Shown one piece after another: positions 31,550 to 43,100 of a DNA stretch of 64,000 nt. A program made the position numbers and the translations under genes. The notes under the pieces are model-generated. The model ran no database searches. It had not been told where the DNA came from and saw only the letters and a list, made by a program, of their open reading frames with translations. How positions within the stretch are numbered: position 1 is the stretch's first letter; every line of letters begins with the position of its first letter. Origin of the DNA: Miscanthus floridulus (taxonomy: Eukaryota > Streptophyta > Magnoliopsida > Poales > Poaceae); NCBI RefSeq assembly GCF_019320115.1, contig NC_089584.1:104337111-104401110 (forward strand), given 5' to 3'.

Positions 31550-32638
31550 CTATGAGCCAATCACCGACGATGTAGGCCTTCCCATTCTTCTTCTTCTTAT
31601 GGAAGTCCTTCTTCTTGCCATCTTTCTTCTTGTATGGTTTATTCTTCTTCTTCTCATCTTCTTCTCATCTTCTTCTTCATTATTTGAGTCATCTTTCTTG
31701 CCCTTGTACTTGTTCTTGTACTTGTCTTTCTTAGGCTTTGTGCATTGGTGTGCTAGATGACCAAGTTCTCCACAATTGTAGCAATCCATCTCCGAGATTA
31801 GCTTCCTTCTAGAGCTAGTGAAGAACTTCTTTTTCTTGCTATCAAACTTGATGCCACTCTTGTTAAGCTTCTTTAGCATCTTGGTGGTTCCTCTCACCAT
31901 GAGAGCAAGACTAGCATCATCAACTTCATCATCACTTGAGCTCTCATACTCAAGCCTTGCTTTGCCCTCCTCTTGGCTAGCTTTGAATGCTAAGTCCTTA
32001 TCTTTCTTTTTGTTAGAGGATGAGACATCTTGTGGTGTGATGTACATGTACATCTCATGAGTATTGATCTTTCCTAAGATTTGTGTTGGTGTAGCGGTGG
32101 AAAGATCACCTTGATGAAGCACGGTCATAATATGCCCATATTTGTCAATGGAGAGGACACTCAAGATTTTTCTTACAACATCGGATGGTTACATTTGAGT
32201 AAGTCCAAGCCCATTGACTTTCTCTACATGAACATTCAAGCATGAGTACATTTTATTAGCACTCTCTTTAAGAAGCATCTCAAATGAATTTAGCTTTTTT
32301 ATGATAAGATGATAGCGTTCCTCATGCTCGCTCTTTGTTCCCTCATGGAGCGCACAAATATTCGACCATAGTGCATGGGCGTCTTTGTGGTTCCTCACCC
32401 AGTTAAACATATCTTTGCAAAGGCCTCTAAAGATGGTGTTTTGAGTCTTTGCATTCCATTTCTCGTAATTCACCTCATCGCCTTGTAGGTGTGTAGCATC
32501 CCGAGGTTTTGGGAAGCCTTGTGAGGCAGCTCTAAGTATTCCAACATCTAGAGCTTCTAAATACGCCTCCATGTGGATTTTCCAATAAGGAAAATCATCC
32601 CCCTCAAAGATAGGAGGAGGACCATCCCTGTGAGACAT
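31550..32638 (-). pseudogene. SIRE-type gag, N-terminal and first zinc knuckle region
   Basis: Starts at ATG 32638: MSHRDGPPPIFEGDDFPYWK, the usual start of Copia gag proteins with the YW(K) motif. The UBN2-like capsid region follows (KDMFNWVRNHKDAHALW, HEERYHLIIKKLNSFEML), a stop at 32189, then MDCYNCGELGHLAHQC (CCHC zinc knuckle, about 31745-31790) and a Lys/Asp-rich tail. An exact 11-bp tandem duplication at 31648-31669 shifts the frame. Builds the particle and packages RNA in active relatives. Confidence 0.9.
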
Positions 32639-32676
32639 CTTTCTCTAGATGGTTAAGTCTAAAAACGTGAGCACAA

Positions 32677-32689
32677 GGCTCTAATACCA
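32677..32689 (-). promoter_or_regulatory. SIRE-type primer binding site (initiator Met-tRNA)
   Basis: Minus strand reads tggtattagagcc two bases inside the 5' LTR, one base different from tggtatcagagcc, the complement of the plant initiator Met-tRNA 3' end. The C to T change fits decay. Confidence 0.88.
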
Positions 32690-32691
32690 AT

Positions 32692-34172
32692 TGAAATGAT
32701 CAAGATGCCCAAGAGGGGGGGTGAATTGGGCTAATTCTAAATTTCTTTGCAATAATTAAACCCTATGGTTAGCCCAACTTCACCTGTTATGCCTAGAAAG
32801 TGTTTCTAATGTTCTACCACACAAAAAGTCTTGCAACCTAAGTTCCAATCCTACTCTAGCATGGAAATTCTATGAATGTAAAGACAAGAATTGAATTGCT
32901 CAAAGTAAATGCTCAAAGTAGAGAGGAGGAACGCGACGATGTTTTCCAAGGTATCGGAGGGTTACCACTCCCCACTAGTCCTCGTTGGAGCACCCATGCA
33001 AGGGTGTAGCTCCCCCTTGATCCACGCAAGGATCAAGTGCTCTCTATGGGTTGATTCTTTGACACTCCATCATGGTGAATCACCCACAACCGCTCACAAC
33101 TTGAGTTGGGTCATCCATAAGCTCCGCTGGATGGTCACCAAGCTCTCAATCACTACCAAGCCATCTAGGTGATGGCAATCACTAAGAGTAACAAGCACAA
33201 ACTCTCACTTGACCACGACAAGCCTAATGAGAAGGGTGGATGCACACTTTGCTACTCTTGCTTTCACTAATGAGGGCTCTCTTTGGGATTCTCAAATCTC
33301 AATCACCTCACTAGGACTTTGCTCTTCTTGGCACTCTCAATGGTGTTTCTTAGCTATTGGAATGAGCAAAAGTACCCCCTCACACGAATGGTGGAAGTAT
33401 TTATACACCCGTGTTCAAAATGAACTGTTATGTGCCTCTGCGGGGTGATCGGACGCTTTGATCATATTGACTAGACGCTCCGATTAGTTCTCCTTGAAAC
33501 CCAGTGTTTACGTTGTGACCGAACACTGGACAACGTCCGGTCAGCACTGATCGGACACGTCTGGTCATGATTTTCCCTCTCTAGAACCTTACTGGAGTCA
33601 ACCGGGCGCTGGCACCCAGCATCCGGTCACTCACCTCTCAACGTCCGGTCACGCCAGACAATTTCACCTTGATCAAATGAACAGACTAAACTCTATGCTA
33701 GCGTCCGATCACACCGAAACCAGAGTCCGGTCAGCATTTGACCCTCCATTCACTTTCAACTCTCGATCATATGTGAATGAAGTTTGCTCCAATTGATCTA
33801 AGGGATGTTTTGGAGCTACCTAGTGCTAGATTTAGCAAGTGTGCACCACACCTAACCCACTAGACTCACCTTGGTCAAGCTACCCGTCCGTACCCCCCTT
33901 AATAGTACGGCCAAAGGAAAAACAAAGTCCTAAACTACTCTAAGTGTCTCTTCAACTCCAAACGACACTTAGAATTAGTCCATCCTTAACCTTGTCATCC
34001 ATCCTTTGAAAACCAAAACGATTTTCATCGTAGGGGCATGACAACCATGATTGCCCATTCAATTGACATTACCATGACCTAACTTAATTGCCTCTGTAAA
34101 ACACACGTTAGTCATAGTACTTACGTATTGTCATTAATCACCGAAATCCAACTAGGGGCCTAGATGCTTTCA
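32692..34172 (-). repeat. SIRE-type element, 5' LTR
   Basis: 1,481 bp with TG...CA ends (plus strand TGAAATGATCAAG to GATGCTTTCA). Homologous to 3160-4591. It carries the gaccggacgct/agcgtccggtc motif cluster at about 33440-33740. Confidence 0.92.
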
Positions 34173-34300
34173 ACCTTGTTCGCTTCTCTTATAATCCATC
34201 TTTTTCAGCTTATTTTTCCAGCCAGAATAGTGTTTTTCTCTCACAACAAATCAATTGGAATAGTGTTTTGGCTTGTTTTTTCAGCGAAGCAAACGAGGCC
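34173..34300 (+). mobile_element. Tourist-like MITE (main part)
   Basis: Runs from (a)ccttgttcgcttctc to gcgaagcaaacgaggcc, inverted termini matching about 12 of 15, followed by TTA (34301-34303) that pairs with TTA at 3151-3153. TTA duplication and a GGCC terminus indicate PIF/Harbinger. The first bases lie across the SIRE element at 3154-3159. Total about 129 bp. Confidence 0.65.
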
Positions 34301-34303
34301 TTA

Positions 34304-34505
34304 GACAAATTCAGGTAATGATGGCAAACAATTTCATTTCCTATTCCATTTCAACTTGTCCTAAAACCTATAATAGGGTGGCCAATTGCTTGGCCAACCA
34401 TGGTGTAGCAGCCTCTCCTAATGGAGGGAATGTGTTCTAGTGCCAGGCACCAAACTTTGTAACCGAATTGGTCTCCGGCGATTTGCTTGGAGCTGGTGGT
34501 CTATA
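34304..34505 (+). pseudogene. LINE ORF2, segment 3: RNase H C-terminus
   Basis: Plus-strand frame IQVMMANNFISYSISTCPKT then YNRVANCLANHGVAASPNGG and, after a stop, CQAPNFVTELVSGDL. This is the typical LINE C-terminal end (NRVA.CLA..G), belonging with the RNase H segment at 2880-3150. It proves that the SIRE element and the MITE landed inside the LINE. A stop near 34438 and a terminator near 34505. Confidence 0.8.
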
Positions 34506-35064
34506 AGGGGGTGATTGGCTGCTCCTTCGACAGTGAGTCAGGATGGAGTCCCTGTCCCATTTGGTTTCATACACGCCCAAACCATGCACCGAGGTGTGTT
34601 TGGTTGCCCAAAAGTGACTTGTACAGGATGAGAGCGAGTTTGTTTGGTTGTCTTGTTGGACCTATTGTTGGAATGAAATCGACGTCCCAGTTATGTTTGG
34701 TTGCTAGAATGGACTGAGGTGTAAGCACCCAAGTATAGATTTGGTGAGGTTACCACTATGACCATTACCTCAGACCATTATGCATCATCATTAACAATGA
34801 CCTTGGAGCATCAGACAAATTGCAAACAATACAACAGTTCTTAAAAAGAGTGTTAGTACCTCACAAGGTCATTGTCTTTAGATAAGTACAATGCAATATT
34901 CCAATCATCACAGGCACTTGTTCCCACAATTAAGAATGTAATAGATGAGTACCACCAACAGAAAACTCTGAACCACAGCAACAATACACACGCAGAGTGC
35001 ATAGAAACATCATTACAAAGTGCCATAGGCCTCAATTAATATTGCAAGTTCTCATCAAAGCTAT
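34506..35064. other. Unassigned spacer between the two nests
   Basis: No coding sequence recognised. The phrase gtttggttg recurs three times (near 34590, 34640 and 34696), and the part from 34740 is AT-rich. It may include the LINE 3' untranslated region or the end of another element. The last five bases before the Tekay LTR are gctat, half of a duplication whose partner lies outside the window. Confidence 0.4.
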
Positions 35065-38000
35065 TGTAACACCCTAGGTGTTAGCCTTGCATAAATTGAC
35101 TTGCATAACATGAGCATGAGCATCAAGCATTCATATATAAGCATTTACACTTGAAACATTTGATTGAAACATATGCAACAATGCTTGTTATTTCATGTTT
35201 CCTGGTATACATGCTTATGATCATGAGTGTATACGTGTAATTGGTTGATATGAGTCACAAAAACATGTTAGCAACACTTAGGTTAGCAAATGGAACATTG
35301 TTCATGAAGGTCACCTTTCATGATCAAGCACTTAAGTAATGTCACATGTGTTGACCTAGATAGCCCTATGTGTGACCAATGCATGAAATGATTGTGTGAC
35401 CTTGCAATTAGCTTAAACATGTTTAGAGTATCATTATGAACAACTTTGGTATTCATGGTTAAGGGCAATTTGGTCACTAAGTCCTAGTTTGAATGTATAC
35501 CATCATTTGAATGTGACATGTTTAACCAAGTTTGAACTATGTGCTAGAGACCTTGCATGGAGGTGGTCACTAATGCAAAGTTGTAGTGTTTAGCAAGAGG
35601 AACAACTTTTGTTTTTGGGTCATTGACTGGTTTAGCTCCTAACATGCTTGAATTAGGCTCACAAACATCACTAATGCACTGATTTCTACACTTAGAAAAA
35701 AATTTCTAAGTCTGGATGTTGTACAGTCTGACGAGCTAACTTGGGGATGATGTAACTTGGTTTTGGTTGAGGGTTGGAGCATAATCCTTTAACAACATTT
35801 GGAGATGGTACTTAGGGCTACAATTTTTGTTTTTGAGTCATTCACTGACTCACTTTGTATCGGGAGAAAATTTAACTAGAAAACACGCTGTCAGGCATTA
35901 CCATCGCGCGACTAACTAACTGAATCACTGTTCTCGATGGTCGACCGGCTTCAGAGACCGTGTGCCGTGTGGAGGTGGCGAACGCCGTGCGTCGCCGGTG
36001 CCCTATCCCGCGTGGCCAAGCCAGGCCAGAGCCTGCCTTTATCACCCTCAGCGTCCGCTCGAGCTATTCTGCGCTGTCATTTCGTTTCTCTGCCTCGCCG
36101 TTGCCATTGCACTCGCCCACAACAATAGCCGCAGCACTGAGCGCTCACCGCCGTCGCCCTTGCTGGCACTAGCTCACCCTCACCGCTCCTCCATCACCAC
36201 AGCCGTCCTGCTGTGCTCACACCGTCCCACCACCCCTACTTTGCCTATCGTAACTGCATGGTAAGCTTCCTTGCCACGCACGGCCGTCGCCATTGCTCCG
36301 CCGCTACCCTCCGTCACCGTGGTCCGGCCAACTCTGGCCACCGCGTGCCATGATAGAGCGTGTAATAGGTGCACCGTAGTTTGTTGATGCTCGTCCGAGC
36401 CTTAGTTGGAGCCACCGTGGTCACCGCTGACGTAACACCGCCATCCAGCTCCACCGAGCAGCCATGGCCGTCGCCGCCGTCCTTCGCGTCGGTCATCCGC
36501 CCACCTAGATAGCTCCACACGTGCGCTAGGTCAAGGAGGTCACGGTAGTCCAGGTTTCATCGCCGGCGAGGTCACCGCCGATGAGATAGCGCCATCCTGG
36601 ACGCCTCCTCTGTTCTCGCGTCGCTGACATGTGGGAACAACTGGCACGTGGGACCCTGCTGTCAGCGGCACAGTTTCAAAAGATGGGTCATTTGTTTACA
36701 GATTTGGTACAATCTTTGAAATTTGATAAGTTGGGCTATGTAGCTTCAAAAATTGTGAAATAAATTTGGTAGTGTTCCTTAGGAAGTGTAGTATTTAGGA
36801 AAATATAATCTTGACACTTGCAGTAGAATTTTTGGAGGATTTAAATTGAAACTTGAAATGTGTTTTTGAATGTATGTAAACTTGTTTATTTTATATCTAG
36901 AGTTCCTGTGCTCCAAAAATTATAAAATTTTTGTGGTAAGCTATTCTTGTCATGTATGAGCTCTGGTAAAAGCTTGAGGATTAGTGTATGTATAGATTTG
37001 TAGTTATAGATTTTTCTTTTATAATTAGGTAATCCTCGTATGAATTTTTATAAATTATTCATGAATCCAATATTCATGAAATTTGTTGGAGGTTATCCTA
37101 GTACCATATGGATGATAAGAAAAATATAAAATCTGTTGCTTGACACTTTTCACTAGGGTTTTCTATTTTTGCTATTGTAAGCCTTTCTGTCTTGTCATTT
37201 TTATATAGAATTTTCTACTTGGTAAAATGGCATGAAACTTTTACAATAGTCTTTTGGTAGCATTAGTAAGGCACTGTAAATTTTTGAGAATTTATGTTAC
37301 ACATTTAGTATAGGTTTATTATTTAACCTAAGTATCTAAATAAAATGATAAAGGCATTTAAATAAATATTTTGGGCTTTACCATTATGTTTTCTTGAGTG
37401 TATTTGGTATGCTTGTAATGTTGGTAGACTTTGTGTTGTTGAATTTTGAATGCTTATATGAAGTAGAAGTATTGTTGCTTTATAATTCGAATGGAGCGGG
37501 ATTTAGGACAGATTCTATAGTTTGGTATGTTGCATGGACAAAATGGTGTTTATTGTAAAAATGGTTAATAACAAAGTTGTAGATAACTTCTTCATGTATC
37601 TTGTGTTAAAATTTCAGAGCAATAGGCCAAAGAGTTTAGGAGTTATGGCTGTTCAAAGTTAGTATTTCCGAATTGCTTGCTCTCTGGAATTTCTGGATAG
37701 CACTGGATTGCTTGTCTGTTTTGGTTAAGATAAATTGTGAATTAGCTTTTGGTGATTTAAAAAGAGTTATAGACAATTTTATAAGCTTTCCATAAAGTCC
37801 AAAATCATAGTATTTGGATAAGTAGAACTTCAGTTATGAGTAAAATGATTAGCTGCTGTTTGGTAATATAGTAGATGCATTGTTGAAGTAGTTAATTAAA
37901 CAATCAAGAAGAGATATGCACATACTCAGTAAAATGTAATACACTTGTTATTCCTTAAACAACATGCTGTTAAGAATACTTACAAGAATGCATTCATCAC

Positions 38001-39681
38001 TGATCATGCAACTATACTTGTCAACATATACGCATTCGTAATACCTTATGTCATATTCATGCATCTAGGATCGGAGGAAGAAATAACGTTGCTAGAGTTC
38101 GACGAAGTAGAGGAAGGGGACCAGCAGGAGAATCCTCAAGCCACAACACCTGAAGGCGAGGAGCAGAACCTAAAAGAGCTTCCAGAGTGTCCTGATCACC
38201 GCCCCACGTCCTTTCTGAAAGGCAAGCCCCGGAGCATTCTAAGTCTCCTAATATTTTATAAATGATTACTTAAGTTCTTATGATTGCTGCAATAGGTTAT
38301 AAGAGTTGAATGAAATCACTTGATGCATATAAATTCCTTATCTAGATATATACACCGTTAACCCTGTGTAGGTCCAGGATCAAATATATGCTTAGCCATG
38401 CTTAGACCGGTAGAAGTCGGGTGATTTCCTGTCACCTGCGAGATATAGGTGGGTACCGGAGCACGGTTGGTTATATTTGCTATCGTGGAACAGAACCATG
38501 GGGTGATGTAAATTGAGGCCAGATGGAGTCTATGTGTAGGTTGACTCATGTGATTCCTTCTGTGCCGGTTAAGGACCGTACCGTTGTTGGCACTTCTGAC
38601 AAGATTGAACGCATGCCTATCACTTAGCTGGCTAGATGACTCGTTCCGACTGTGAAGCCGACTAGCTCAACTCAGGCCAGGTTCCATTCTGTTGTGTGCT
38701 CCTTGCAGAGAGCCAAACTAAGCCCAAGGGCAGGGTAGTCCTAAACGTCCTAGCATTTGGTGTCCCCGACTGTGCGGCGCGGTACGAACCCACAAAATGT
38801 GGACCTGAGTTGTACCAAAGGTGACCTAAGGCGACTAATGATCTAGTCTGCCTGGGTTTGTGTTAGGAATAAATTCCCAGCTGGTTGAAATCGATTCGAA
38901 TCGCCATCTCTCCCGGATAGTGAGAAACTTGGCTAGCCCCAACATCGTAGTAACTGTGTTATGGAACATGATGGTTCGAATGAATATGGAATTACAATGT
39001 CGGCTATGGTTACTATTGTATGCTTCTAAATTGATATACCACATGTTTGGCATAGGTTAGTTGCTAATTTACAGATGGATAGTTATAATTAACTTGATAA
39101 CGGAATCATAATTATATAACTGAGTTAATCGCTTTTATGCAAAATGTTGTCAAGCTATCTCCACTTATACAGCCTTGCATGATCCTTAGAGTCATTTTAT
39201 TTCTGGTTTATGACGGGTAAGTCTAGATGAGTACCTTCTCATACTCAGGGTTTTATTTCCCATTGTTGCAGATGGCACTATGATTGCTTCTATCCCGCTG
39301 TGGATGAGGAGTAAGCCTTGGGCAGGCTTCTTTTTTAATCCCTCTACTTGCTTTTGTGGATTGTGATCGTATTTCGGCACTATATTAAACTATGTTGGAA
39401 ACTTTACTTTCAAACTTAATTTGCTTTCGCTTTTATCTATCAAACTTGGTTTGTAATAACTTTATTTCATACTCTAATGATGGAAATGTATCTGTGAACT
39501 TTATGTAATATGTGACATGTATGTTGAATCATGTATGATCTTGGTTGTTGTAAATCGTTTATCGAGACCCGTCGTGGTACTCGATGGACTACCGGGTTTA
39601 TATGGGTTCAAGTATGACAGTGCGACCGCTTGCGGGCTACCATTGTACTTGTACCCTTATAAATTGGTCGGTTCTGTGACA
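35065..39681 (+). repeat. Tekay-type element A, 5' LTR
   Basis: 4,617 bp, from TGTAACACCCTAGGTG to GGTTCTGTGACA. Homologous throughout to the two LTRs of element C but clearly diverged and longer by a few hundred bases. Organisation is a short AT-rich promoter zone, a GC-rich block (35930-36660) resembling a 5' exon, a long AT-rich stretch (36660-38050) resembling an intron, a short coding exon (38068-38265), then a second one from 39272. Long LTRs of this size are typical of the Tekay/Del lineage. Confidence 0.9.
38068..38265 (+). CDS. LTR-embedded coding exon (element A copy)
   Basis: After an acceptor-like catgcatctag it reads GSEEEITLLEFDEVEEGDQQ, then ENPQA, LPECPDHRPTSFLKGKP and a stop at 38263-38265. 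The same protein is encoded in the 5' LTR (47058-47230) and 3' LTR (57811-57975) of element C, with the frame kept apart from CAG to TAG and CGA to TGA changes. Acidic, about 60 residues, no recognised domain. The AT-rich intron-like segment before it suggests it is spliced to an upstream LTR exon. Confidence 0.5.
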   Translation, partial: GSEEEITLLEFDEVEEGDQQENPQATTPEGEEQNLKELPECPDHRPTSFLKGKPRSILSLLIFYK

Positions 39682-39683
39682 GT

Positions 39684-39698
39684 TGGCATCAGAGCAAG
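39684..39698 (+). promoter_or_regulatory. Tekay A primer binding site
   Basis: tggcatcagagcaag starts two bases after the LTR end. It differs by one base from tggtatcagagca, complementary to initiator Met-tRNA. Confidence 0.85.
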
Positions 39699-40115
39699 AT
39701 TCAATGTTAATTGTCATATGTGTATTTAAAACAAAAGTTTTTGTTTTCCAAAACCTTTTCTAGCAACAAATAGCTATATAGATAGGTATTTGAAATCTAA
39801 AGTATGTCGATGATCACTTTCCTTATGCCCAAATTAAGGACTATTAGGTGGCTATTTAAGTACTAACATGGGGGTTTTTACTTCATCGTCCATACGGCAT
39901 GCTATTGTATGGATGCCATTCACTTGAATGGTAATGTATAGATCAAAGGCCTCTACGCCAAGGTAAGCTGATAAGTGGCATGACCACAAGATGTGAGTGT
40001 GCGGTTGGGGAGAGTTAGCTTTGGTACGACTGTGTATGCATGCTTGCATGTGTATGTGGTACGTATTTAATTGTGGGTATAAATTGTTATTGGGTAGCTT
40101 TGATACGAAAGTATA
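39699..40115 (+). other. Tekay A leader, first part
   Basis: Non-coding, parallel to 48726-49143 of element C (shared landmarks: actaacatgggggtttttac, catacggcatgctattg, gcttgcatgtgta). Ends at gtata (40111-40115), the target duplication for element B. Confidence 0.75.
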
Positions 40116-43100
40116 TGAAACATCCTCAATTTTCCACAAAGGGAAAATCCACATAATGGATTATAATATGATGAAACCGATAGTTGATTCCATCATGTTA
40201 TCATATATCAGTCGATATCACTGTCATACATCGTAAGGTTACAAGATAAAAGGTATTACATCACTGAGGAACACACCTATTGTAGAGTTAATCTGGTGGA
40301 AGTCTATCGAGTGAAGGCTCCTCCTTCACGGGCATCATTAGAGTTGGCGTAGTGCAGCGTAGATTCCATCTTCGAACCAAACTTGAGCGTAGGCATGAGA
40401 CCTTCTAATCCTTCTAAAGTCAGCATCTCTGAGAAGCAGGAAATCTACACACCGCCAGATGTGTGCAGGCCATGGTCAGCACCGATGAGCTTTAGTGGAA
40501 AAGATAAACAAGGGATCTGGCGATCCTAATATTTGGCTGTGGTTTGCATCCTTAGCGCATGGGAAGTAAATAACATTAGGAATATATTAATAATATCCAA
40601 TTTTTAACACCTTCACTACCACACCATCCATATCCATCCATCAACCATCCATCCCAAACCATCTCCACACCACCACACCATATCTCATCTCACACACTCA
40701 GGTCGATAGGCCAACTCTCTCTTGGCCTTGTCTCAACGGCCCGTAGCCCCGAGGCTCACGATCGGAAAATACCCCAACCCTGGAGGGAGAAAAGAAGGAC
40801 TCATCTCCTATCTAGTTTAAGCGAAGCCTAGGAAAGGTCCATAGCCGACAAGTTGGCATATGTATTGATCGATCAACCAACACTCTGCAGAGATTTTACA
40901 TACCCACAAGATAGCCATCCTCGATGGTGCCCCGTCTAGGCAGATTTTGGCCGCTTGCTAGCCTAGAACGATGCCACCCTACCTCTCAGCCCTAGAACAT
41001 CCCAAGTCTAGTCTGGGATGGCTGATACTATGAGTCATAGATAGAGCCGGGGCCCTCCGGATGTCAAGAGCTAGGTCCACAAGGCCTCCTAAAGTCTTGG
41101 AAGGGTGTGGGGGAAACCGCGCGCCCTGTACCTCCTTGCACACGTTCGCCTAGCAGTAGTGGCATTGTTCTACCAAGTAGTCTGACTATCCCACACTATA
41201 TAGGGCGAGTGGGATGTAAAGGATTTCCGGTGAATCTGAGTACTAGTAAGTCCTTAGGGGTTGACCAAGCTAGAATATCTTCATCAGGGTTTCCATTTTA
41301 CGTGCCACCATAGCACCTCTACCCCGGGCTCCACCTCTCCGAGGTTCACACCCCAGGGCCACCTCCAATTACCATTTACCTACCACAGGTATTCCATATC
41401 CAAGTGCCCAGGTAGCACCACATGGCAAGACTCGCTCCAGGCTCGTCGTTATTCCAGCTCTATCGACACAACCCTCACTCTCCACGCACCCAAGACACAC
41501 ACAGCACGCTCACACACCACCAAGTCTGGCACCCATAGCCAAACCATTCCTAGGGTTCACCACCTGCATCACATCCTAGATATAATGCGAAGTAGAGTTA
41601 ATAATAAGTATAGTGGTGTATTATGCAAGCAAGCAGGCAAGTAAGCATATATAAGCGAGCGCAGGCGCAAAGCAGGGTGACATAGTAGAGTGGATTGCAT
41701 CAGGGTAATAATGGCTCAGGTAGTAGCATGCATCAAAGTACTATCAAAGGAATAATTATAAAGCGCTAGCAGTTCTAGATATTATGCAATGTCTAATAGG
41801 ATTCTCTAAAAGAGGGTGCTGCCATGACACCTGCGATGTAGAGGTAGTAGTGGTACAATTCTCCATTCATTGGTGTTCCATTAGCGGGGTCACCTCCTCC
41901 TACGTTAACTCCATTCTGCAGTCCTTGTTGTCGTCATCCACGTTCTCTTGGCCCGATCGTCAGCTACTTCATGAAGCGACACGCAAGGCAAGAGAGCACT
42001 CAACACTCGAAAAGACGACAAGACGCAGGAAAATCCAATAACACCAGCGAGGCAATAAGAGATACACGACTTAGCCCTCTTAGCGGTTGTCCAATTTCCC
42101 TAGGCCAAAGAATCACAAGTGGTGGCTTGCTAAGCACAAGCTTAACTCATGGCCAAGCCGGTATGGCTTTACGATAAACGGTTTAAGCCAGAGCTTATCC
42201 AGAGCAAACACCATGGCTCACGATCTTTTGATCCGGTGTCATTGACTTGACGTGGATTGGAAGTCGAGCCCCAAGAAAGAAGAACGACAGGGTTCGGCTC
42301 TTATAGCCTTATCTCGCAAGTCACAATTGGACATGAGTAGCAAACAAGAACGATAACACTATTGTGACTTGGCTCCAATGTACTTTGGCTCATCCGCTAT
42401 GGTAGAATGCGGTAGTGCAAAGAGATTGGACAGCAACGGGTCCTCTCGATCCACACGACATAATAACGTCGGGAGCCGAGAAGAGAGTCGCTCAACGCGA
42501 AAAAAGATGCGGGGATTAGCTAGGCACATCCATGTCATGTTCTCAGATATATCTTCGAGAAAGATGGTTTTAGATGGTCGATCGGGTCAACATGCACGGG
42601 TCCGAAGTATGACATAGACCATAGCTTCGCTAACCAAAAAGAGATAGTCCGGTCTTTGATCCAATCGCCATGGATCAGGCGGGATCGAACAGAGTGGGCT
42701 AATAGGGCAATAGCAGCAGAGAACGGAGGTTTGCTCCTTCCAACACACACACCATGACAAAAGATGGGGCATTGGAAGGAGCGACTTATTAAAGAGTACA
42801 AGTACGCAAACCACTCATAGGGTACCCGACCTGGGTGCACTGGCACTAAGTCATCTCTCTGATTCATAACGGTGCGGTGGTCACCGCGAGAATCAAAGAA
42901 ACACAATGGTCGAATGGGGTACAAGCATACAAGGGCTTGTGCACGAAGAAGCAAACAAAAGCGAAAGAGAGGTGTAGCACCATGGTCATGGCGAGGCGAA
43001 CTCGTGGCCACAAGCTACACTAATGAGTTGGCATCCATCGTTCCATGATTGTTATCTTCTAGGTCATTTCCCATAGGACTTGGTCATGGAGGGCTCAAAG

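Larger units (their letters stand above)
3160..34172 (-). mobile_element. SIRE/Maximus-type Ty1/Copia retrotransposon, split by nested insertions
   Basis: Minus-strand element. In its own direction it has: 5' LTR (34172-32692), a primer binding site matching initiator Met-tRNA, a long gag with zinc knuckle and coiled coils, protease, integrase, reverse transcriptase and RNase H in the Copia order, an extra ORF after pol, a purine tract and a 3' LTR (4591-3160). Three insertions interrupt it: hAT 6241-22457, solo LTR 26500-28034 and MITE 28352-28627. Subtracting these leaves about 13 kb, a reasonable size for this lineage. Frameshifts and stops in every domain make it inactive. Integrase before reverse transcriptase defines Copia; the long coiled-coil gag and the extra 3' ORF point to SIRE/Maximus. 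Confidence 0.9.

Noticed and set aside
35937..36264. Three overlapping Ser/Ala/Pro-rich plus-strand ORFs
   Set aside because: Equivalent GC-rich block in the LTR of element A; no conservation of frame with the element C copies.
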